A stretch of 64,000 nt of DNA from contig VXAU01003998.1 of the NCBI GenBank assembly GCA_013399695.1, forward strand, positions 1,534,262 through 1,598,261, written 5' to 3'. Under the pieces are notes generated by a model, which worked only from the letters and a program-made list of their open reading frames with translations, was not told where the DNA came from and searched no databases. Numbering within the stretch: position 1 is the stretch's first letter; the number at the start of each line of letters is the position of its first letter. The position numbers and the translations under genes are program-made. Positions 1-14,300 of the stretch are shown piece by piece. The stretch is from Formicarius rufipectus. Taxonomy: Eukaryota; Chordata; Aves; Passeriformes; Formicariidae.

Positions 1-2239
1 CGTGCCTTCAGACAAAGAGAAAAACTTCCCCGTCGCAGCCGCCAAGTCCTCCTACACCCCTGCCCACGCTCTCCCGGCTCGCATCTGCAGATCAGATGTT
101 AGTTCTCCCCTCCTCTCCTTTTCCAGGTGTTATTGCTGAGCTCCCAGCCCAGCCATTCCCTTCTCCAGCTGCCTAGTGCTGGGAACATCATGCAGCCTCT
201 GCGTGTGCTGTCTGTCTGCTGATGCTTGTGCCAGCCTTCCAAGAATGCTTCAGCTCACCTCCCAATGATATAAAGATGGGCCCTGGAGTGTCTTTTATTA
301 ACAGCGAGTCTTTCTCTGCACTTTCATCCTTTGGGAGGGACACTGCTGCATTTGGAGGCCACAGGCAGCAAGGGCACAGCAGGCAGGATGCTCCTCCATC
401 AGCAGCTGTGCAGGATGAAAAGCTACACCCATTAACTTCTGCATTTGGGCCTGCTGCTGTGACAGCACTCATCCCCACCCAGACAGAAAGCCACCCGAGA
501 AACGGATGTTTTCTTGGCAGCCGCTCGGACAGAGAGCTTTTTAATAAGGCATCCCAGGCAAAGAGGGTCACAGCTGCATTTGCCTATGAATAGTTCTCAT
601 GGGAAGTCATTGCTGACCCTTGTCCCCAGGACTGTGCTGTGAGGATGTCCACAGCCCTCCGGGCTTGGCATAGTTGCCAAATTTGAGATGATTTTCTTTC
701 CCGGCTCCCAGTTCCCCTTCCCATGCAGCCAGTGTGAGCCTTCCCATGCTGGGACATTTGTGTGCCTGTATGCCCTTCCACTGCCACTGAGGTTTTCTCT
801 CCTACCCCCACCTGACTCCAGCCTTCCCTGGAGGTCAGAGAGACCTCAGTGCACAAAAGCCTTTTAGTCCATATTGCTTCTCTGTCTGATTCCCATGGGA
901 CGAGACTTCAACACAGAGATCCAGTCCCAGCAGCATCCTGCCCTGCACCCAGTTGGGGGTGTTCAGGTCTCCAGATGAGCCAGGTTCACCTTGGTCTCAC
1001 CTAATTGCTCCCATCCACAACCAAAAAACAATAAGACCTTCTAAGTACTTCCCAGACCACACTCAGGAGCACTGAGCGCTGTGCAGAAGTCCCATATTAA
1101 GGGGGCACATCAATGCCTGCCAAAACAGCTGACACCAACTGGAAGGGACCTTGACCAAGCACTGTACACCTAGCAGAATCTCCCTGAGACCCAAAACCCC
1201 AGAGAGGGGGACCATGCTCCATCTGCAGAGCCAATCATTCATGTGCATCCATCCTCTTTTTCCAACCTCATCTCAGACACATGATTTAGCTTCAGACTAG
1301 CTAAACTGTGTAGGTGCTTCATCTCATCCATGTAGTTGGGAACCACAAACCTCAATACCCTCCAGGTCTTGGCCCTCACCTCCTCATGGCTGTGGTATGG
1401 TTGTGGGAATGGCACTCATCCTACCCACACCAGTGGGAGCACCAGTGCCTCGGCAGCAAGGCTCAAGACCAAATCCTGCGGGGAATGCTGAAAGGCTGAT
1501 GCAGCTCAACTGTCCTTTGACGGGGCACTGATGGGGACTGTGCACACCCCTCCTCCATCCCTGTGGCCTGAGTAGAGCTATCAGTTCCCTGAATGTGGCT
1601 TATCTGAGCAAACACAGCTGCCAGCAGAGCTGCCTACATCAAATCAGTTCTCCAGTTGCTGTTTGAAATCGGCATCAACCATCGCCCAAGCAGACACAAC
1701 CAGCAATGGGTAACATCACTCATCCCAAAATGGAGGCACAAAATTATTGCCTTGCTACCTCCTTCCTCAAATCATCTCACCTTGGGGGATTAGGTAAAAA
1801 CAAAGGCCCAGAAGAAGAGTGAACAACCTACACTGTCTCGCAGCTGTGTAAAACTACAATGATTTATTTCCCCCCCGTAATCTTCATTTACTTTCTGGGT
1901 AGTTCAGGAAATGTAGTCACTGACAAGACTGGGACAGGATTTCTGTGCAAATCTGGTGACTCAGGAGGGACTTAGTGAGTTTCTGTGTGAGATTAATATT
2001 TTTTTAATCCTTGTAACTATTACTCACACGGCTCTTTATCATGGTTTGGCGCAATGCTTACGTTGAGCGCAGCTCTGTTTGCACAGAGGCCCAGGAAAGA
2101 TGGTTTCCCATGCCCTGACGACCACCCAACAAAGTCAGCAGTGGCATTTCAAGGGGCAGAGCCTGCAGACAGGTCTCATGGACCTTGTGTCACTGTGTTA
2201 TTAAAGGCACCATGGATGATTCCACACCCTAGCCCTTAC
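1..2239 (-). other. SLC22A18: Intron after SLC22A18 coding exon 8 (incomplete)
   Basis: This non-coding stretch starts with a good donor at 2239 and runs off the window. I looked on the minus strand for the last two coding exons and for a polyadenylation signal in the right context, and recognised neither. The first about 200 bases are pyrimidine-rich but carry no recognisable exon. No clear transposable element is visible. Confidence 0.75.
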
Positions 2240-2341
2240 CATGCCTAGACCCACGCTGGCAAAGACGAAGACGCTGAGTCTGAGCAGGGTCATCTCTGTG
2301 CAGTGGTTAGTGAGTCTTCCAACAACCAAACCCTGGACAAC
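2240..2341 (-). CDS. SLC22A18: SLC22A18 coding exon 8 (residues 289-322), last exon in the window
   Basis: The exon encodes VVQGLVVGRLTNHCTEMTLL (289-308) followed by RLSVFVFASVGLGM, the loop after helix 8 and most of helix 9. The human counterpart is VTQGLVIGQLSSHFSEEVLL. The acceptor is ttcccag (AG at 2343-2342) and the donor gtaagg (2239-2234). It is 102 nt, with phase 0 on both sides. The next human exon begins with a helix 9/10 segment rich in Ser/Val/Phe. I found nothing like it in bases 1-2239 on the minus strand. Confidence 0.95.
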
Positions 2342-5300
2342 CTGGGAAAGAAACACATGAGCACCATTAAGCCTGATAGATAATCATTTAAACAAACTCA
2401 AAAGAGAACTGCTATAGTGCTTCAAGCAAATGAAAGGCAGCAAAGGGGTTATTCCAGCAGGGTTTTCTTTGACAGAAAAGGCTCTCTTTGCCCCAGTAAA
2501 CAGTTGGAATACATGAACCATTTTTTCAAGCATTTTGCATCCTAGGGAGAGAGCCATCCCATCAGCTGGAAGTCTTTACTCAAGGTGCATACCTGAGTTT
2601 ACCATCACTGCCTCCTCAACAGCAGTGACTAAAACTTTCTAAAAATGCTTGCAGATACAAATTATTTTTTCTAACTTGTGATGCTTTTGTGAAATGCACT
2701 TAAATACTAAAGTCTTCATTCTTGGCAAGTCCTTCCAAAGAAAAACTGTACCTTTGTATGCAGATGAGAAAAATGTCTGTACCTTCTCTTTCCATTCTTT
2801 TAAACTATAAATATACAAATTGGGTGATTCATAATTTTTAGGCATGAAACAAGTATGGCAGAGATGCTAATATTCAGTCCCATGCAGTATATGCAGATGT
2901 AAGGGATGGGGAACTGGTTTTACAGATTTTAAATAAAAACTGGGGGAGAGGGGGAGGGAGGAAGGAGCAAAAAATTTAAATCCCAGGAATTATTTGACTT
3001 TTGCAGCACTTTGCAGAGCAAATTTCCTCTTTTGTTTCTCTGTTCAGCATCTCCTATACTTCAGGTGATGCTGGCCCACATGGACTTGAGAAGACAGAGG
3101 CTGGTGAAAACAGACCTTGACTGACTGCAGTTCAGTGGAGGGAACAACAGGAATCTATTGAGTTTTACCTGCCTTGAAAGGATTTATATGATCCAAATGA
3201 AAACGCTTCCAAACTTGAAAAAAGGGCTGTAGTTCAAACTCCTTTTTTTTTTTTTTTGTGGTATGGCTTTGTTTTTACAGCAGTCCATCCTGCTGTGAAT
3301 TTCAGTGGTCTGCTTGGACCAAGAACAATACTATGCCACACTCAACATTGCTGCGCTAGTCCTAAGGCTGAAATCCAAATTCAGCTAAAAGAAAATGAGT
3401 GCAAATTAAATGGGAAAGTAAGTTATTAAAAAGAAAGGAAATGTTAATCTATAACAAGCAGTCCAGAAAAAGCAATTTGATTACTAAAATAAACAAAAAA
3501 TAACCCCAAGCCAAAAAAAAAATACTAATAGAATGAAAATAAAGTTGACATCAAGAACAATAGCTACAAAATGAATATATTTTCAACAAGCTACAACTTA
3601 GTGGAAAATTATCAAATTTAACCCTTCACTTTACTTCAGAGCACAAAGGATTTTTGACACCAGGGCACATCACGACAAGCAGACATTTTGGATCCTGGGA
3701 AATGTTCTTCGTTCCTCCTTTTTGTCCTTGTCCCTGCCTTCGGCCAGGGCTTGAGAGCTTGGCTCACGTGTGCCCAGGCGCCGCGTGACGGTGGCACAGG
3801 CCCCGTTTGTGTTTCCTGGGTCGTGGCAGCCTCTGAGACAGTGGTGGAGCTGCTGTGGTGCAATGCTTGGACAATGCATGGGGTGACCTGAGTCATCCTG
3901 ACTGAAAGCCCTGCTGTGGACATGAGAGAAGGCTGATACCAGCCCCAGCAGTTCCTACTCGGGGGGTGGGTGGAGAAGCCACTGAGTAATGCTTCATTAA
4001 GCTGAGTGCTCCAAAAATCGTCATTAACTTTTTGCAACTTCCCAGTCCCTCCTACTGGCCCGCCCTAGCTGGGGCTGTGCTGAATCACATGGGATGGGGG
4101 CTGAGCCTCGTTGCAGGGCATGGATTGACTCAGTGGTGGCATCACCTGAACCCCGGTTTGGCTTCACTGAGCCACTGGAGGGAAAGAAATATTTCTCAAT
4201 TTGCCCAGGCTTGAATGGCATATTCAATTGGGATACACTGTACAGCCTCATCCCTGCCCTTCCCTGACTCACTGGGGTATATCATCAGCAATGTCCCAGA
4301 GCAGCCCAGTCTGATGCCCATGGGAGTGGTGTACCCAAAAATGTCTCCATCACTACGTATGAGCTCCTAAGCACTGGCAACAAGCTCCACTGCAGCAAAG
4401 CCAGGCACTGAGCAGGCAGGACCTGGAGGTGTGCAGACCAAGCTGTCCCTACAGTGAGCAGAGCAGAGGGATGGTCCTTGTGCCAATGCTGGCATTCCAC
4501 ATGAGCTTTCCCATCACTTGCCTGTGGCAATGTAAGCATATGGTAAAACATCACTGCTGAATCAACCCACTTGGGACTATTTCCAAGGGTAAGTATGAGA
4601 CCAAGTCACCTGCTTCCCCTTTGGGGCTGGGCAGCAATCCCTGGATTATACAGACTGCAGCCTCCCTGGTGGGTTATCTGGACTGCCTGCCTCCTTCCCT
4701 AGCATGGTTGCTGCCAATCCATCCATTAGTGCCAAGCAGGCAAGGCCCATCATCTTGATTTTTGACACAGAGCCTTGATTCAGGCTCTGAATAATATTTC
4801 CAGCCACCAGAAGCTTACCTCACTTTCCAGTCTGAATTTAGCCCTGAAAACCCATTACTTCCAGCCTTCAATCTTCCCTGTCCTTGGGTTGTCATGAGTA
4901 GCAGCTGCCTGTGCAGGCACATCTGGGCAGGTGAGAGTGAATGATGGTTCATGTGCACTCTCCCATGTAAGATTTTGGACATGTGCTGCCATTACCGGGC
5001 GGTAGCAGGGACATCCCAGATGACTTGGCCATCACTGCTCCCATGGACAAGCTCTGCTGGCTGACAATGCAGCAATGGGATTTTTCCTTATAGTAATTGC
5101 TACTGCTGTGCTCTGGGCTTTTTCCTTGCACAGAAACTCCCCTTGAGATCAACTGCAACGGGCTTTCCCCTCCTGCACTTCATTTTGCCTGGATGGTGCT
5201 TGCCTTTGTAACCTGACCTCCTTTGAAGTCAGGGAAGATCCAGTGTACCTGGCTGGAATGCCTTCTGTCATCAATAAACAAAAGAGAGAGGAAATTGTTT

Positions 5301-8300
5301 GCAAGTGAAATAACAGGCACTGCCTGTGGCTGTGTACACATGTCACAGGAAAAACCAACTCATTCTTTCTTCCTTCCCCCTCCCCTTCTTTAAAGGCAAA
5401 TAAGTCTCCCAATAAATGCATAAGAACAGCCAAAACTCTATTTGGCATTATGCTAGATTCACCAAACTGGCGATTTGTTACAGTAATTCAGCAGCTCACA
5501 TAACAAAATACTCTCTGCTTCTATTACTGTATCTGGTCTCTGGGAAGGCAGCAGCTCCCATTTGCTCAGAAGAGCCAATTACCCATTTGATTGTTAACCT
5601 CTAACAAATTTCAGCAACGCCTTGCAGGATGGAAAGAATTGTTTCTGTTTGAACGTTTAAGGTATTAGTTTTTGGAAGGCTTTTGAAGTACTAAATTCAC
5701 TGCATGGAGCTGCTGCTGAATAGAGTGGCACCTGCAAACAGCTAACCTCGCAGGTGGAGGTTGGAGGAATGATGCAGATGCTCAGCTGGTCCTTGGTGCT
5801 CAGAGGACACAGGACTCTTCCTAAAGATTCTACCATCAGCACCAATTGAAAACTTGACAGAGCCTGACAATAAAATCAGTTCCCTTCACCCAACATCCTA
5901 GAAATGTAAAGATGTGAGAAGGTTGGAAAGGCAGGTGCAGCAAGCCAGATAAGCTGGTACAGCCTAGTAGAAAAGATGCAGGGCCCCATCCCTAGCACAG
6001 ATAGCATGATTCACATCAGAAGCAGCCTCCCACGCCCTGGACCTGTATCTCTTGCCTTTGAAATTGTGCCCAACTGGCAGTTCCCAGGGCGAGCACGCTG
6101 CTGGCTGGGGTGGGACACACAGGTGGGCACCGGCTGGTGCAGAACACAGGGGTCAACACAAACCACGAGGCTTTTCTGCACAGGCTGAAGGTGGTACTAA
6201 GCTCCGGGCAGGGCAAAAGGGAGTCGTCTTACTGACACGGTGATGCCAGAAATCATTTGAGAAGTAGTTCAGGTCTTGTAGAGGAGCAGAAGGGCGGTGG
6301 GACTGGAAGGAGACCTGACAGTGAGGACCAAACTGCTGAAGGCAGCACTTCACCAAACAGGGGGAAGAGGATGGTGTGTTTTGCAAACTCCAGTCTAATC
6401 ACTTTCTTTCCCCCTCCAGCCCGCCCCCCTCCACAGATATAAATCCTTCAAAGCGAGGAAACTGGAGAACTTTCTGTTTGTTGTTGCAAAGTTGCAAGGT
6501 CCTTTCACCAAGTGGGTTTTCCCCCTAGGCATACCTGGCTGTAATTAAATCCCCAACTCTTTAATCATCTCTTCTGTTGTGCAGGGAAAAAAAAAAAAGT
6601 GAGAGGGACAGACTGGTGATAAGATGATACGCAATGTAAATCTCTCCTCCAGGAATCTCTCTCATCTTTTCAGGATCACTCTGTACCAACTTGTCCCTCC
6701 AGAAGCTGCACAGCTAGAGGTGGGGTTTGTATAACAATACAAATTTAAATGCAGTAAATAGAACAGATGTCTTATGATTTCTTGATCCTCAGGGTTATAA
6801 ATATCTACCCCTTTGTCCCACACAGAGTTTTGTTTGGTACATTTTGCTTTGGTTTTTTTTTTTTTTTTTTGAAAAAAAGGTTCTTAAAGGAAATCTTCCC
6901 CCACCCTCTCCTGCAGTTTGAAATCTAAGCATCAGATTTGATTTTAGATATCAGTCAGAGACTTGAGGTATTTCACTTGCCTAATCCTCCAGCAGTATTT
7001 TCCAAGCCACATACTACACTTACACATTCTCCATGCTATTGCACTTGCAACTCCAAAAAAAATTACCTGGAGCCTAGGCCCATTTCTGCCCACTATGCAA
7101 AATTAAATTATTTTAAACCATTAAGAAATTAATTATTATCTGGAGGGAGACTGAACAGCATTTCACACTCCCAGGCATTTCCCAATGAGGGAAATTTCAT
7201 TCATCCATTCATTCTGAGATGTGAGGATTCTGGAAGCCTGGAGGACAGAGGGATTGTGTCCCTGATGGGCTCTCATATGTCTTGCCTAGAGACCTCGCAG
7301 TGATCAGATAAAAATGCTTCAAATGTATCAAGAGCAAGGGAATCTCTGCAATGCAAGCTGCCTGGAACAGGGGTACCTTTCCTGCTGTCTGCCTTCCCCT
7401 CCTCATTTCATTATCTCCCACACAGCTTCTCGTCTTCAACTTATGCTGGCATGATCCCAGTTCATCAGACAGCCTCACGCTATCAGGGTGCTTCAAGCAT
7501 CAGTGCAGAGACTTGGATTGCTTGAATTATTACCCCCATTTGCTATTTTGATTTCCCCATCAGTCCACTCCAGCCTCAGTCATATTCTGTTTTCTGAACA
7601 ACTTTGTTTCCTCATCAGACAGTTTTTTGTCTCAATGCTCTCACATTGCCTTCCCGCACATCCTTCTCTGACCTTGCTTGACTCTGCCCTGACCCACAAG
7701 TGAGCCCCCTTCCCACCTTTCTACCCTCACTGTGCTTAAGCCTCCCCCATACTTTCCCGGATGCCCTGCTATTAGATGATGCTCTTTGCATAACCACAAA
7801 GAGTAAATTGGCATAAGCTTCACCCAAAGAGCCAGGAAGCCCCCTGTGGACAGTCCCTCTGGACTCCCATGGAAACTCTTACAAGAATTCATCAGTGGAT
7901 ATATTATTTTGGGCAGCTCAAGTCTCTGAGAGGCAGGCTGGGAGCATGTAGGGGGACACATTGAGGCGAGATGTACCACAGTGCCAGTGTGAAGGGTCAC
8001 CATGCTGTGGGCAGCCAACTTGGCAAAGGAGGGAAGGTGCTGAGAATGCCCCATGCCATGGATGGTGGTCATTGGTGCCAGCGCATGGTGTGATAGGGAT
8101 AAAAGCCAGCACCAGCACCAGCTTGAGCCACTTCACTGCTAGCAAGTGCCAGGAACTGTTCCCACATGGACAGAGCTGATGCGCAGAGAGGGAACCGCCA
8201 AGAGAGGTGCTCCAAGGAGTGGCCAGCCAAAACACATGAGGCTCCTGGGCTTCAAACACTAGCCCCAAATCTGCCTTCTAAATCTGCAGGGATCATCTCA

Positions 8301-11300
8301 GGCTGCACAAGAGGCAACCCCATCCCTCCAGATTTTGGGGTCTGCTGTCAAGATGGAACCAAGCATGATAAGGTGAGACTTAGGAGCTCTGAATGGTATC
8401 CCTCAGGCAATGCCTGAATTAGCAGTTGGGCTAACTAACATTCTCCACCTGCAAAGGGGCAAACACCTCACTTCCTGCAGGGTTCATGTTTCTGTGCTGA
8501 TCTCTCCATGCAAAGAGCCTTTGAGATACTGCTGACAAAGAGCTTGAGTTGCCTACTTAAAATTAGGTGGACTAACCCAAAGCCACTCCAGATCTCCTCT
8601 CTAGGTACTTTGCCATTGGCTCGAATGGGAGAAATCAGGAGAGACAGATCCTTACAGTGCGTTGGCCACTTCTGACCACAACAGGTTAAATGAGGCTGAG
8701 AAGCTGAAAAACTACATTAAGCAATTGGAGCATAATATCCTTGGGGTGGGAGAGGAAAGCAAGCAAACACCATCACTATTTGAGTCATCCCAGCATTGCT
8801 GATCAGTCTGGGAAAGGGAGCTGCAAAATCACCTTCTGTGCAAGAGGAATGTGTTGATTTTGAGAACATTTAATTTAAAAAACAGAAACTGCAATAGCAC
8901 AAAGAAATAATACTACTAAAAACTGCCAGGATTTGGGCAGACCAGACAACGCTTTTGTCAGTGTATGACTTTCAGGGAAGAGCTGAATAAAGGGCTCAGA
9001 GAAGACGTGCTTGCTGTGCTGTTCCCTGTGCATCTCTGAAGCCATTTGGTGCATGCAATATGTGCTGGGGACGGGCGAGACCCTGGGACATGATGCTGGT
9101 TGTATCAGCAGGCTGTGCTGTGCAGCTGCCCAGGCACTGTGTCCCATGCCTTCAAGGAGATTTAAAATAAACAGGACATGGATGGATACTTATTTTCCTC
9201 TTCATTTCTGTGACATCCCCTTCAATCTAGGGAAGCCCTTAAACACTATTCATTTTCAAGTCCAGGTAGAGATGCAAATATGGGGGACATGTTTCCTCTA
9301 ACAGGAGGACTCAGAGCAAGTCCAGGAGGATGGGAAAATCCTCACTATGGCAAACTAAGGAATGAGAAATCAAAGCTGAGGATTTGGTTGATGAAATTAA
9401 TTGAAAATTACATTATATTCCTTATGAATAAAGCTATAATTTACTCAGTGAAGTGGGGAAGCTAGTCAGCAGATATTAATCATCGTTCACCTATCCAGAC
9501 TGGTGGAATTTACTTGCACCTTGATCTGCATTTATATCTCCACAGTATCAATTCACTGTTACAGCAGAAACAAATGCATCTGAATGCCAACCTAGGCAAT
9601 AGGATGGCACACAAGCAGCTCTGGGTCTTGGCAGGACAGAGCTGGCACACATTCTACTCCCTGTACATGCCTTCCAATGCAGGAACCCCAAGAGAAAGCA
9701 GCCATAAAACATTAACCCAGTCACTATCTGCAAGAAATATCTTTGAGTGGTTATAGCCAGAAATCTGGAAGTAAAGACAAAAATGCTAATGTTTTACAAT
9801 AATTTAAAAGCTGGATAGAGTTTACTTTGGTCCAGTTGAGTATCTTGTTCTGCCTAAACCAGAGCATAGTTTGGAGCTGCCAGTGATAAAGTGGAACGAA
9901 GTACTGACAAAGCAGAAAGGAGTGCTTTTCAAGCTCCTGGGCAAGAGGGCTTTGCTGCCACCATGGATCAGTGTCCTGGGCTTTTAAAAAAAAGTAAAGC
10001 ATTTACCCCCTTGCATTTTTGGTGTTCTGGCAGGGTACCTTAATGCACAAACATGAAGAAGAGACGTTTGTACCTTATGATCACTCCTGTATTTGTGATG
10101 TCTAGAATCACGCATCATATGAGTAGCCACATGGATAGAAACTGCATGGATAGATGAGTGGGAACTGCCTGATAAAAGCCAGTTTCTGTGTCAAATGTCC
10201 CAAGGCAAAGACTCTCCAGCAAAGTAGATACTGCACCTGAGCCTGCAGGCCACTGTTGGGTTAGATCTAGATTGTGGCAATGGTCACGACGGGCCTCCGA
10301 GGGATGAAACTCTGTGACTATGGGAAGGGTCAGGTCCCTGGTTAGCACTGACATCTCTTTATCCATTAGGAAGCAGAGTGGATGCTGTAATTCCTGTATC
10401 TTCCAGGGCTGTATCTCTATGTGGGGTGCACCAGCACAGCAGTGTAGGCAACTTTATCTACAGTAGTTTCAACCAAACTAACCTGGGAAACATTAGCAGT
10501 GAAGACAGACAGATATTCCAGATATAACAGCAGTGTCCTGAAGACAGATATCCTGGACCTAACAGCAGCATCCAAGCTCCATCTAGCAACACTAATTCAC
10601 GCCTACACTAGTGCTGTTGCCTCCCACATGACCCAACTTGAAATGAGCACATCACAGCAATGCTGCAAACCCAAATTTTCTTTCAGTGTAGACATATGTA
10701 ACAGGGATTTAACTGATATGTCTAAGGTAAGCAGAGTTGTGGGGATTCCCTACATTCAAATGGGGAAGAAGATTCATCCCTCTAAAACTTGAATGATTCC
10801 TGCAGATCCTGGTCTAGGAGGCAGCATACATAAACTAACACAGGGAAAGCCTTTGTAAGCAGTGGAGTTTGGGTCAGAAGGTTGCTTTGGAAAGTGGCTG
10901 CTGATCACCCCTCTTTTCATGCTGTTTCCATGCTGCAGACCAGCAAACTAATCTTCTTTCGAATAAGACTAAATGGGAGAGTGCCTCCAGCTGGTTGAAG
11001 ATGTTGAGTTCACAGGACCAAGAGACATCTAGTTCAAAGCCATCCTCACAGAACAGACATGGCCAAGGCACCATCTCCTCTGCTCCCAGAGCTCAAGTAA
11101 CTGGCAACACCATGCCAAATCCAAATCACAAGGGAAGGAACTAAAGCTGTCATTTCCCAGATGAGAAGCTCCTCCAGATCCCACAGGAACTCTGTGGCAA
11201 TGCCCAGGAAATGAAGGCGGATTTAATAACAAGACCACCCGCCTTCAGGATATTGCTTAACTTGCATTCCTACCTTGAGGCTTGCTTATAATCATCTGCT

Positions 11301-14300
11301 GCTCTTTCTGCAAAATTATTAGCCTCTTCCTCCAAAAGGAACTCTGCTATAACACACTACCATATTTTTTCGGCCCTGCTACTGCCAAATTCAGCTGATT
11401 TTTCCCTTTTATTCATTTTGGTAGTTTATTAATCATGTTCCATCACCCACCTTTACTTTCCCTTTTTTTTTTTTTTTTTTTTTTTTTTGGGGGGTGTTTT
11501 TTTTTTTTGTTTTTGGTGTGTGTTCTGTGTTTTGTTTGATTTTTTTGTTTTGTTTTGTTTGGTTTGGTTTTGGTTTTGTTCTTTTTTGGAAAGTACAAGC
11601 TTGCTGTGCTTGTTTCCATGCAGCAGAAACAAGTTCTTCCTCTACACTGAAGGGATCTGTGAAAACACCAATAAGTTCATCTACTTGAATAAATATACAG
11701 GGTGTTACTATGTAAATGTAAATCAGCTAACCTGCACCAGGAAAAGCCTTATTCAAGGCACTTTAGGTTCAATGTAAGTTTTGTTACAAAAACCAGGACA
11801 TAACCAGCCTGAGGAAATTTTAACTCCACAGCTTAAAGATCCACAAAGAGTGACAAGGAAAAGAAAGCTTTCTGGGCGCTCCTTGCTCCCATTTCTTCCC
11901 ATTTCACAGAACAGAATAAATTTGGAGTCAATTCTATTTTGAAGGCCAAATACTGTATGGCAGAGCTTAGATTTGCCTGTCAACATTGCACCTGGCTTTG
12001 GAAGAGAGTGTGTCAAAAAGGTAGAAAATTAGATAGCAGTGTAGCTAATCTGTCTAAGAGGGGAACTCACACTTCACTTACTATTTGAAGGACACCAAAA
12101 TATGACATCAGGTATCCAGACTCCACTGCTTCCAAGCCAAAGAAATCCATAGAGATGATGGAAAACATAATCATGAACAAACCTAGAAGGAGGGTTAATG
12201 TAAAGAATACATCAACATATTAGTATTGCATATAGTGGCCCAGATCCTGCTCTCAATCACCCCCAGTATGAGCAAGTATCTCTCCCTGGGGTTGCCAGCA
12301 CTGGATATAAACATGAGCAGAATCCTATTCAAAGTCATTGCAGTAATTTAATCTTTAAATATTAGCTTTTTTATCACCTTTACTTTCATCTTTAAATAAT
12401 GTGACTATGTAGGCTGCAGTTTCAGTTGTTTATTATAAACTGGTAAATATTTGTATCACTGAAGCCAGACTAACCATTAAGACGGCAAGAAAACATTTGT
12501 TCAGACAAGACTGTAACCATAAAAATAATCTGATTGGATTCCTCTCCCCTTTTGCCTGACTTCAGATTTTCACCATGGGGAACAACCCAGTGACATCAGG
12601 GTAAATGCAGCAGTTTCACTGCACACCTCAGCAACGATGTCAGTGGCATGTGAAAAATTCCTTGTGTGGACCGACAGCAGTGTTGACACAAGCAGCCAGG
12701 GAAGTACAGACAGAAACAGCACAGGCTGAGACTGCTTTTCAAGGAAGGTAATTTCTGAAGGTGAAACGGAAAATGCCCACTCAATCTCAAATGAAAATGT
12801 GACAGTGAGTGTTTCCCCCACTGCCAAACACACACAGAGACATGCTCACACGTGCTCCCATCCTGCGCAGAGAGCCATCAAATTAAAAATATTATGACCA
12901 AACATTGCTCTTCGAGTGTCTTACTGGGTAGGAGTCTGCAGCTTCCCTGGTGTTTTGTGCACCTCAGACAGACCAAGACAGTAGGAAATTTTGGCTCTCT
13001 GCATGTGAGCAACCCCACAACGCGCCTCTAAGAGACCACTGACACTTTTGGAGACAGAATAAGAGAGTGGATGACTTTTAGAGGTCCTGCCTTTTCTTGT
13101 AGAATCCTCTGAGTTAAAAAGGCTGGGTAAAAAGGGAGCTGTGATCCTCTCCTTCCTGAAAAAACAAGAGTCCAGGAGGCAAAGTGTGAGGACTGAGAAG
13201 ACAGATAGTGGCCTGGGAAAGTGAGTCACTTAACCCCATGGCATTGGAAGGATTTGTGGGGTTTTCCTGAAAGGTTGACAAGAGTGATCCCAAATTGCTG
13301 GCTAAAATGCTGTGGAGGACTTGCTCCCTAAGAAATGAACATCTAGCACCTAAACTGCACCACTACTAGTGGAGTGCCTGCCAACAACGAGGACCTCCCT
13401 CCAAGCAGCCCAAGCCTTTGCCTTGAGGCAGCACCACCCTCCCACCCCAGGACCTGCCACAAAGCCTTCCTGAACCCCACCAGAGACATGTCTTCGCCCC
13501 TTAATGGGGTCTCCATGGCACTGGGGGGGAGGGATGGGGGCAGGAAGGCTGCCCTGCTCTGCTGCTCTGTAGGTATTTGGAGAAGGTGCCAGAGAGCAGG
13601 AACTCATGAGAATCTATGGCTTTGCCACACCCCTTCACGGAGAGCACCCCGTCCTTACCCAGTTACTTTGAATTTGCTCTCAGCTCAAGCCAGCTTAAGG
13701 TAACACGCAAATAACAGTATTTACTCACAACATCCAAATCAGGCAACACGGTTGCACAAGTTTATAAAAGGCACACGTGAATAAATGAAAGAAAAACCAC
13801 ACTTCGTTTCAGTTGTAGGAAGGTCAGATTGAAGCGGGCCCTTCATCCTGCTACCCCACTGCAGGTACTACCCAGGAGGGGCTCGTCCTTCCTACATAGC
13901 TGGCACTTCTTCTTGGTACCACGTGCCAGCTTGTACAGCTCCTCTCCCCTTTGAAGTCCCTCATCAAGTTAAGGCAGATTTGGATCTTTGTCCTCCAAAC
14001 AAGCCGCTTTCTTTCGGAGCTGGGTAATACATTGTGCTCTTTAATTAGCATTATAGCATTATAGAATTTTATTAGCATTATAGCATTATTGCATTTTATT
14101 AGCATTATATAAGTGCATGACTCCCCTGGAGATGCAAAAATCTCTTTTTTTTAGATGGGTTTCACTCCCTGTTTCTGCATAATCTCCTAAAGCTACCTGG
14201 AGAGGGGAGACCACCTTGCATTCCTTCTTTCAGCAACTAAGGGGGTCTTTTCTACTTGCAACAGATTTCTTGGTGCAACCCATAAGGGGAGTCCCAAACT

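Larger units (their letters stand above)
2342..12081 (-). other. SLC22A18: SLC22A18 intron between coding exons 7 and 8 (9.7 kb)
   Basis: The intron is AT-rich and CpG-poor. It holds poly-T runs at 3243-3257 and 6853-6870, a long T/G-rich tract at 11461-11590 and a short local duplication at 10503-10572. The reading frames here are short and resemble no protein I know. I see no convincing CR1 copy. Confidence 0.75.

Noticed and set aside
7641..8072. 143-codon minus-strand frame in the intron between coding exons 7 and 8
   Set aside because: No family resemblance, no fitting splice phase, and heavily overlapped by other short frames.
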